This document shows, piece by piece, positions 55,204 to 64,000 of a stretch of DNA of 64,000 nucleotides. The notes beneath the pieces are model-generated. The model searched no databases and was not told where the DNA came from. It saw only the letters and a list, made by a program, of their open reading frames with translations. Position 1 is the first letter of the stretch, and the number at the start of each line of letters is the position of its first letter. Origin of the DNA: Bolinopsis microptera. Its lineage: Eukaryota; Ctenophora; Tentaculata; Lobata; Bolinopsidae. The stretch is taken from contig NC_087080.1 in the NCBI RefSeq assembly GCF_026151205.1, positions 10,837,837 through 10,901,836 of the forward strand, given 5' to 3'. The position numbers were made by a program, and so were the translations under genes.

Positions 55204-56100
55204 CTAAAGTTCCGGCTCTGCTGGTGGGGTGTTTTCTGGGTGAATTCTTGATCTGGTCAGTTTCCGGCTTAATGTACCCGACAACTGAGAGTATTGTGTT
55301 TTAAAAGATATAGGGATCCCTCTAAGCCAACTCCTCATGTTTGGTTTGCGGATGAAGTATACGATAGGGTTAAACACTGAATTCAATACTATTAAAAGTT
55401 GAAATGAGAATGACCCATTTTGTTTGTCCCATCCTTTGATCAGCTTTGCTTGAGATCCTGTAACTATGAACTTAACATTCCGAGCAACTCCTAAAACCAT
55501 TATACTGTTGCAGAAAATGAACAGCACTGAAAGTGTTAGAACTGTTTTTGCTGCTTCCGCATTTGTGGCAGAAAGTGGCAGTAGTCCAGGTCGGAGAAGC
55601 TTTATAACACATATGATGTTTGAAATTATTATCGCCATCATCAAGGTCATCATCCAAATTGTCATTTCACAAATGTTGGCGATTTGCCAATTGGTGAGGA
55701 TGTTCTCATCCGATTTATAGACTGTACCTTTATGGTTCAATAACACCTCGACAGTTGCGCTATAGACGAAATAAAGTGAAATGGCTAACCATATGATCTT
55801 TCCTTTCATGCGATATAAAGGAGCACTGATCTTGATGGCCCGTGTCACTGCAATGACCATTGTGATGAACAGTGTGTTGTAAGTCACCGCTTTGTAAGCT
55901 AGATTCAGCTTGCTTTGGGAGTCAATCCAAAAAAAGATGGGAAATCTGGAACAAGCAATAAAATCCCAAAAAGTAAGCAGTAAGAACAGTTTGTTAGTGA
56001 GTCCATTCCTGGATTGAATCAGGAAGAAGGAAAAAGAAAGGGTATTAGCAAGGGCTCCAAAGATCGACACGGTTATTGAAATTATCAGCCACGCTGACAT
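55204..56100 (-). CDS. Class A G-protein-coupled receptor, copy 1
   Basis: A 298-residue intronless receptor with seven hydrophobic segments at about 4-27, 36-58, 67-90, 103-122, 140-167, 185-210 and 232-252. Class A marks: GALANTLSF in segment 1 (conserved Asn), a TRAIKI box at the end of segment 3 in place of DRY, and NPIVY at 244-248 in segment 7. The extracellular N-terminus is only a few residues, so a small or membrane-embedded ligand site is likely. The C-tail is basic (SRKLTRSR) then PPAEPEL. Ligand unknown. It is the first of at least three tandem copies with a 1.9-kb period, antisense to NUP188 and possibly within its next intron. Confidence 0.88.
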   Translation of the reverse strand: MSAWLIISITVSIFGALANTLSFSFFLIQSRNGLTNKLFLLLTFWDFIACSRFPIFFWIDSQSKLNLAYKAVTYNTLFITMVIAVTRAIKISAPLYRMKGKIIWLAISLYFVYSATVEVLLNHKGTVYKSDENILTNWQIANICEMTIWMMTLMMAIIISNIICVIKLLRPGLLPLSATNAEAAKTVLTLSVLFIFCNSIMVLGVARNVKFIVTGSQAKLIKGWDKQNGSFSFQLLIVLNSVFNPIVYFIRKPNMRSWLRGIPISFKTQYSQLSGTLSRKLTRSRIHPENTPPAEPEL

Positions 56101-57110
56101 GGTTAACCATCTTCTTTGTGTTTCTTTGTCATTTCATTTCATGTTTTGTTGTCCTTTATTGAACGCTGAGAATGAGAATTTTTAATTTAATTTTAATAAA
56201 TTTTGTATTGCAAAAGGTTGATTATATGTTTTCAATGAAATAATACGATAATCTCAAAGAATTGTGTTACGATGCTTATAAAACTAGCTAACACTAAAAA
56301 GAAAGCCTTCGTGGGAATATTTGTTAAAAATTTGGATACTAAGACACAAGGTATTTTTTATCTGTCTGTCTTAAATAAGGTTTTTTATCGTTGGCAAAGC
56401 AGAATTCTACCTAAACAAACTGTCAAAAAGTTTAGTTTGAAGTAGAATGAATCTAATATAATTATGTAATATAGTATGATGTATATATATATAATCCCTA
56501 TAATATATAACCTGTTAGAGTTCAGATATTATGTGTATAATAATCGATATGAATAGTATTAACAGAATCAGCACAACTTAAAATAATTTAACAGAATTAG
56601 CACAATTTAAATAATCTAACACAACCAGCACAACTTTATTTACGTAATCTCAAAAGCTCAAACTCATCAAAAATAATTTATATCTAGATTACTGTCGGTA
56701 CAATTGATATTAAGGATTTTGATGAATAATCCAATAATCAATCCTTGTATTACTAATAAATTCTTCTAGTAAAGAAACGAAAAAAGGAGGAAAAATTTGA
56801 CACGACACACAATGTACATGATGCTCTTCCATATTCGTCTAAAACTTCAGAGAACTGCTACGTCAGAATAAAATCTCTTTGGGTAAAAAATGTTCCCGAT
56901 ATAACTATAAGTTATGACACCAAAAAACTTATAACCCGGCCAAAGTAGATAATATAGTACACACAATTCAGCGAACCTTCTTCGAACCTGCTTTTTTGTT
57001 GCTGAACAGGAAATTTCAATATTCTACTCAATTGATAGAAAATAACATGTCCTGTAAAGTGTGTCCTCTAAAACATGTCCTCTAAAAGTGTGTCCTCTAA
57101 AACATGTCCT
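56101..57110. other. Spacer between GPCR copies 1 and 2
   Basis: About 1 kb of AT-rich DNA repeated nearly unchanged at 62960-63949. It should contain the promoter of GPCR copy 1 and the 3' end of copy 2. A TATATATATA-type stretch lies near 56481. No other gene is seen. Confidence 0.55.
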
Positions 57111-58072
57111 CTAAAGTTCTGGCTCTGCTGGTGGGGTAATTTCTGGGTGAATTCTTGATCTGGTCAGTTTCCGGCTTAATGTACCCGACAACTGAGAGTA
57201 TTGTGTTTTGAAAGATTTAGGGATCCCTCTAACCCAACTCCTCAAGTTTGGTTTGCGGATGAAGTATACGATAGGGTTAAACACTGAATTCAATACTATT
57301 AAAAGTTGAAATGCGAATAACCCATTTTGTACGTCCCATCCTTTGATCAGCTTTGGTTGAGATCCTTGTGCGGACCTTTACTGATAGTTGAAATTCGACA
57401 TATGACGTCATCTAGCGTCATCTAGCGTCATCTAGCGTGAAATATCGCCAGATGATGATAGATGACGCTAGATGACGCTAGATGACGCTAGATGACGCCA
57501 ATTAGCGACATTGTCGCTAAGTGCACGGCACCTTTCGAATGTCGCTATCTAGCGCCATCTAGCGCTATCTAGCGCTATCTAGCGCTATCTAGCGCTATAT
57601 GACGCTATATGACGCTAGATGACGCTAGATGACGCTAGATGACGCTAAGCACGCAGCACTGACGCCAGGCGACAGATAGCGCTATTTTCATAAAATTTCC
57701 GCCCTTTTTTTTGCGACATCTAGCGGTATCTAGCGCTATCTAACGCTATATGTCGCAACGACATCTGACGCAGCGCTATCTAGCGCTATCTAGCGCTATC
57801 TGGCGCTATCTAGCGGAGAATGTCGGTTTGTGACAGTTTACGCTAGATAGCGCTAGATAGCGCTAGATATCGCGGCGACAGCTAGCGCTAGATAGCGCTA
57901 TCTAGCGTAAACTGTCACAAACCGACATTCTCCGCTAGATAACGCTAGATAGCGCTAGATAGCGCTATCTAGCGGAGAATATCGGTTTTTGACAGTTAAC
58001 GCTAGATAGCGCTAGATAGCGCTATCTAGCGCTAGATATCGCGGCGACAGCTATAGCTATGGCTATAGTTGT

Positions 58073-58530
58073 TAAACGTTAAATATATATAACGTTGGTT
58101 ATAGGTTTTATTTTTAACGTTGCAAAACGTTTATTATTTGACTTCAGATCAAGGTTACCAGAGTTTAAAATTCAACTACATTTGAACGTTGTATGTAGGT
58201 TACATATAAAACGTTGTTAAACGTTAGATATCTAACGTTGGTTATAGGTTTTATTTTTAACGTTGCAAAACGTTTATTATTTGACGTCAGATCAAGGTTA
58301 CCTTATTAACTATAAGCAGAGTTTAAAATTCAACTACATTTGAAAGTTGTATGTAGGTTACATATAAAACGTTGTTAAACGTTAAATATCTAACTTTGGT
58401 TATAGGTTTTATTTTTAACGTTGCAAAACGATTATTATTTTACGTTAGATCAAGGTTACCTTATCAACTATAAGCAACGTTCAAAACTCAACTAAATTTT
58501 AACGTTGTATGTAGGTATACATATAAAAAC
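58073..58530. repeat. AACGTT-rich tandem repeat, about 160 bp x3
   Basis: Three units, each with AACGTTGGTTATAGGTTTTA, AACGTTGCAAAACG, GATCAAGGTTACC and TGTATGTAGGTTACATATAA. They lie just inside the left arm of the foldback-like element. Confidence 0.8.
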
Positions 58531-59569
58531 TTTGCCGGCTGGTATAGGCTTAGACTAATATTTTGAGAAAAAGCGGCGCGTGATAGTAAATTACGAGTAT
58601 CACCCGTTAACGAGTGAGATTCTTCCAGTATAAGCTGTTTATGCTCTAACCATAGCCCTCTCGCTAGTATAGTAGTACGCTTAGACACATGGCTATGTGA
58701 AAGAAGATGTAGGGGGTGCACGATAAAAATAAACTTGCTCGGATTTTAAAAATTTTTGTACCATTGTTTTCTAGAGACTGTGAGAATTTTCACAATACCA
58801 AATTTGTCATACCTTTTTGAAAAGATCAGTGAGTTTCGCCTATGTGCCATATTTGATGGTGCGCGGCTTTTGGAGCAAAAGTAGCTGTAAAAGTCGCGTA
58901 ATTTGACCAAATTCGTCCAAATTTGACCGTTTTTGTCGTATTATTCGGATATATCTTCAGTTCCTTAGATGAGATCATTCTGAAAATTGGCCACGACCTT
59001 CCAATAGGGTTTTCACATCTGTCCGAAAAATTTGGTGGATATCGGAGTTGATATAGTGATCAAAATGGGGCAAAATACGCTGCTTTTATGTTTTAGCTGT
59101 AACATAATGTCTGATGGTTGGATATGCTTTAAATTTTTCGGACACTTTCCTTCTTAGTCTATGAGTAAGCTTACCAATTTTTGTTGCAATTGGAGGTCGG
59201 GAAGGATACTCAATATCTATTAGTTTGAAGAAAATTTTGCTGGCCGAAATTAGCGCTAAAAAACCATCCTACAGTCGGCACGCGCGGCTCACTGTCGATG
59301 GCGCGGCGCACTACCTAGAAGATGATGTAAAGATCTTAATGTTAAATTAGCATTTGCAAATTAATAGTATTGAAATCTCGCACAGCAAGTTATTAAAAAA
59401 ATGTAATGAGAGTCGAGCCGAATTTATTGTTCAGTAATCACATTTACAATGGGTTTACACATTACATAACCGTTTAAATTTCAAATTAATGTTCCTGCAC
59501 GAATGAAAATGCTTCATAATCATATATCGTACCCACGAGTTTTCAGTTTACGAACTACGCGCAAGTGTG

Positions 59570-60840
59570 AAGTGCAAGCGCGAAAGCTTTATGACAGGCT
59601 GAGCGCGGCCCAGTAACGATCTTCGGGATTGGAATTATTTTGGATAAATACCTTACAGCTTTGAGCTTCGAGTAATCTATTTGACGATGTTTGTTGTAGC
59701 GCGATGCACTACTGGGCCGCGCCGCGCAGCCAATAATGCTTCTTGCAACCACAAGTGCTTTACTAAACATAGTCCCAGGAAAAGTTACCGGCTGGTGGTC
59801 CGGTGGTACTAGAGTTGGTTTAATTTAAACAGACGGCTTGACCTCGCGCGCGACAACAAGCATGATTTGCACGCGTGGCGCATTCCAATGTTCAGGCAGC
59901 TACCACGTGACACAATTCAGCCAACCAGAGTACAGGAATCCGCAAAGTTAAAGTTGCAAACTTTTGATCGGCCCGAAAGGGGACTTTTCTGGAGATTTTG
60001 AGATAACTCAACAATTACGTTGTCTTGAATTTTCCTCCTGGAGAGGTAACGTTACTTTTACAAAAGGAACATGTTACAAAAAACCGGAAGTCTCCAACTC
60101 TTTTACTTTCAAAGTTAAGCCCCATCCGGTCAGGCCTCAGGGTTCCTGGGGTTGGTCAGTACGTTACTGTACGAACTTTTAAAAGGTGTCGAACTGTACA
60201 AATTTTAAAAAAGCTGTCGAGGAATTTTTACCGAATTTTTTTTTAAATTTTGTTTTTTAATCACTTCAGTCCAAAAAATTTGTTATTTTTGTCCGGGAGG
60301 TTACACTTCAGATTTAAAATATTAACATGCATCCGCACGTCATCGTTTCCCGCCATTTTAACACAAATTGTTGCAATTAGCTTTTCGAAAATTTATGAGG
60401 CGAATTTTTCCCAAAATAATCCCGAACTGAAAAAACGTGCCAAACTGTACGAATTTTTTACGACTTTTGTACGAACTGACTTGTAGCGCGATGCGTTACT
60501 GTGCCGCGCCGCGCACTTAATAAGGCTTCTCACAGCGACCTGGCTAGATCGGCGAAATGCGCTATATACTGTGCCGCGCCGAGCTGCCATGAATTGACAT
60601 CGTCAATTAAGAACTGACCAACTATGTTACTAAATTGTCGACGCGATATGCACCATGACTGGGCCTCGCCGAGCTGTGAACAGTGAAGGATTGACATCGT
60701 GAATCAACGCGATGCGTTACTGTGAGTGTGTCACGCCGCGCATCCAAAAATGCTTCTCGGTATCCAATAATGCTTTTCGGCGAAATGCACCACTGAGCTG
60801 TGAAAGATTGGCATCATGAATCAACGATGTTAGTAACTTG
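59570..60840. repeat. GC-rich interspersed repeat cluster, second site
   Basis: Repeated GCGCGATGC, ACTGGGCCGCGCCGCGCA, AATGCTTCT and GAATTGACATCGTC elements at about 59700, 60485, 60645 and 60705, the same family as at 28240-29340. Short open frames here are not convincing genes. Confidence 0.6.
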
Positions 60841-61407
60841 TATAAATTTTGTCGAAATAGTGCGTGCCGCTTTCTTCCGATCCCGAAATGTTAAGGGTCG
60901 ACGATCGTTTACATATTAGTATTACGTAATCAGCTGAGGAGGTTGGGGTTTTCAAATGATTATTGATTACGCTAGTGTAATATATTGACATAAATATATT
61001 AGCTATGGTAAAACTGATTACGGGGTATGTGAACGACCCCTCATTGTTAGTAATCAGTTCCATACATAGCTATTAAGCTATTAATATCATGTCACAATCA
61101 CACTAGCGAGCGTAATAATTTGGAAAACCCCGGCCGGCGGCATCAGGCCCCTTATATAATTATAATATGTAAACAACCCCTTGATTAAGTGATATTTAAT
61201 ATTTTGTTCCACTCAGCCGAATATTTGATAAATCGAGTGTAATAGTTGGGTGACTTCGACGAGCCGCGCAAGCTTATAGTTATAGTTATATCATTCTCAC
61301 TTAAATTATAATTAATTTTCATACACAGTAAAAATTAATTTTCATATAAAATAAAAATAACAAAAAAGATTGGGTGGGAAAAGACAGGCTGCGCTTACGG
61401 TCCCAGT

Positions 61408-61644
<237 letters not shown>

Positions 61645-62959
61645 ACCCAGATAGCAACATCTAGCGCTAAATAGCCTGGACTGTCACGACCCAAAATTCT
61701 TCGCTATTTAGCGCTATCTAACGCTATTTAGCGCTATCTAACGCTATCTAGCGCTATATGTCGCAACGACATCTGACGCTATATAGCGCTATCTGGTGCT
61801 ATATAGCGCTAGATAGCGTGAACTGTCGTAAACTGACTTATCCCGCTATCCAGCGCTTGATGTCGCCTGCGTCAGATGTCGTCGCGACAGATGTCGTCAG
61901 ATGTCGTCAGATGTCGCTAGATGGCGTCAGATAGCGTCAGATGTCGCGGCAACATATGACGCTAGATGACGCTAGATGTCGTCCCTAGAATTTTGATGAA
62001 AATAGCGCTATCTGTCGCCTGGCGTCAGTGCTGCGTGCTTAGCGTCATCTAGCGTCATCTAGCGTCATCTAGCGTCATCTAGCGTCATATAGCGCTAGAT
62101 AGCGCTAGATAGCGCTAGATAGCGCTAGATGGCGCTAGATAGCGACATTCGAAAGGTGCCGTGCACTTAGCGACAATGTCGCTAATTGGCGTCATCTAGC
62201 GTCATCTAGCGTCATCTAGCGTCATCTATCATCATCTGGCGATATTTCACGCTAGATGACGCTAGATGACGCTAGATGACGTCATATGTCGAATTTCAAC
62301 TATCAGTAAAGGTCCCCTTGTGCTACGTACTTAACATTCCGAACAACTGCTAAAACCATTATACTGTTGCAGAAAATGAACAGCACTGAAAGTATTAGAA
62401 CTGTTTTTGCTGCTTCCGCATTTGTGGCAGAAAGTGGCAGTAGTCCAGGTCGGAGAAGCTTTATAACACATATGATGTTTGAAATTATTATCGCCATCAT
62501 CAAGGTCATCATCCAAATTGTCATTTCACAAATGTTGGCGATTTGCCAATTGGTGAGTATGTTCTTATCCAATTTATGGACTGTACCTTTATGGTGCAAC
62601 ATCACCTTGACAGTTGCGCTATAGACAAAAAAAAGTGAAATGGCTAACCATATAATCTTTCCTTTCATGCGATATAAAGGAGCACTGATCTTGATGGCCC
62701 GTGTCACTGCAATGACCATTGTAACGAACAGTGTGTTGTAAGTCACCGCTATGTAAGCTAGATTCAGCTTGCTTTGGGAGTTAATCCAAATAAAGATGGG
62801 AAATCTGGAACAAGCAATAAAATCCCAAAAAGTGAGCAGTATAAACAGTTTGTTAGTGAGTCCTTTTCTGGATTGGAACAGGAAGAAGGAAAAAGAAAGG
62901 GTATTAGCAAGGGCTCCAAAGATCGACACGGTTATTGAAATTATCAGCCACGCTGACAT

Positions 62960-63949
62960 GGTTAACCATCTTCTTTGTGTTTCTTTGTCATTTCATTTCA
63001 TGTTTTGTTGTCCTTTATCGAATGCTGAGAATGAGAATTTTTATTTAATTTTAATAAATTTTGTATTGCAAAAGGTTGATATGTTTTCAATGAAATAATA
63101 CGATAATCTCAAAGAATTGTGTTACGATGCTTATAAAACTAGCTAACACTAAAAAGAAAGCCTTCGTGGGAATATTTGTTAAAAATTTGGATACTAAAAC
63201 ACAAGTTATTTATCTGTCTGTCTTAAATAAGGTTTTTTATCGTTGGCAAAGCAGAATTCTACCTAAATACCTAAAACAAACCGTCAACAAGTTTAGTTTG
63301 AAGTAGAATGAATCTAATATAATTATGTAATATAGTATGATGTATATATATATATTATATATAATATATAACCTTATAAATACCTGTTAGAGTTCAGATA
63401 TTATGTCTATAATAATCGATATGAATAGTTTTAACAGAATCAGCACAACTTAAAATAATTTAACAGAATCAGCACAATTTAAATAATCTAACACAACCAG
63501 CACAACTTTATTTACGTAATCTCAAAAGCTCAAACTGCTCAAAAATAATTTATATCTAGATTACTGTCGGTACAATTGATATTAAGGATTTTGATGAATA
63601 ATCCAATAATCAATCCTTGTATTACTAATAAATTCTTCTAGTAAAGAAACGAAAAAAGGAGGAAAAATTTGACGCGACACACACGTACATGATGCTCTTC
63701 CATTTCCGTCTAAAACTTCACAGAACTGCTACGTCAGAATAAAATCTCTTTGGGTAAAAATGTTCCCGATATAACTATAAGTTATGATACCAAAAAATTT
63801 AGAACCCGGCCAAAGTAGATAATATAGTACACACAATTCAGAGAACCTTCTTTGAACCTGCTTTTTTGTTGCTGAACAGGAAATTTCAATATTCTACTCA
63901 ATTAATAGAAAATAACATCCTGTAAAGTGTGTCCTCTAAAACATGTCCT
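62960..63949. other. Spacer between GPCR copies 2 and 3
   Basis: A near copy of 56101-57110. It carries the presumed promoter of GPCR copy 2 and the 3' flank of copy 3. No separate gene. Confidence 0.5.
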
Positions 63950-64000
63950 CTAAAGTTCCGGCTCTGCTGGTGGGGTATTTTCTGGGTGAATTCTTGATCT
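63950..64000 (-). CDS. GPCR copy 3, C-terminal end only
   Basis: The last 16 codons and stop of a third receptor copy (reading to TPPAEPEL), cut by the window edge. Distance from the matching point of copy 2, after discounting the insertion, is about 1.9 kb, the same period as between copies 1 and 2. Confidence 0.75.
   Translation of the reverse strand, partial: RSRIHPENTPPAEPEL

Overview
This is nuclear DNA from an invertebrate animal. It is AT-rich, with GT-AG introns, orthologues of conserved animal genes (RABEPK, FBXO31-like, SURF6, NUP188), tandem arrays of secreted and receptor genes, and a heavy load of transposons and minisatellites. Several genes have a splice-acceptor-like site directly before the ATG, as in animals that trans-splice a leader. 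Together with the kringle and intronless receptor families this suggests an early-branching metazoan, perhaps a cnidarian such as a hydrozoan. That placement is inference.

Layout. 1-12.3 kb: a tandem family of four plus-strand secreted proteins (2327, 6367, 8917, 11641). The first three have two related Cys-bearing domains joined by a Thr/Pro linker, the fourth has only the first domain, and the copies share duplicated upstream blocks. 12.97-18.29 kb: a RABEPK-type kelch gene with six recognisable exons, all introns in phase 1. One intron is filled by a 43-bp minisatellite of about 44 copies whose unit is the next exon's splice acceptor plus the exon start. 19.1-21.0 kb: a small thioredoxin with an unusual CGDC site and a convergent FBXO31-like F-box gene. 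21.45-24.37 kb: a complete DNA transposon with inverted ends and an 8-bp target duplication. 24.4-32.6 kb: gene-poor, with GC-rich interspersed repeats, retrotransposon fragments, a hAT-type MITE and a tRNA-like relic. 33.2-34.1 kb: SURF6.

34.56-54.36 kb and probably beyond: NUP188, with 16 well-supported exons and one tentative exon. Its 12.7-kb intron 10 holds antisense kringle genes (one cut short by a nonsense codon, one wrecked by a frameshift and a transposon), CAG..CTG MITEs, two dead reverse transcriptases and a RanBP2-type zinc-finger ORF carried inside the transposon that broke the second kringle gene. 55.2-64.0 kb: an antisense array of three intronless class A GPCR genes with a 1.9-kb period. 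The second is split by a 4.9-kb foldback-like element (57372-62315) with long inverted arms and an 8-bp target duplication; the third runs off the window.

The genes do not form one pathway. The common theme is genome turnover: recent tandem gene duplication, cut-and-paste insertions with readable 8-bp duplications, and repeated local amplification of splice sites.
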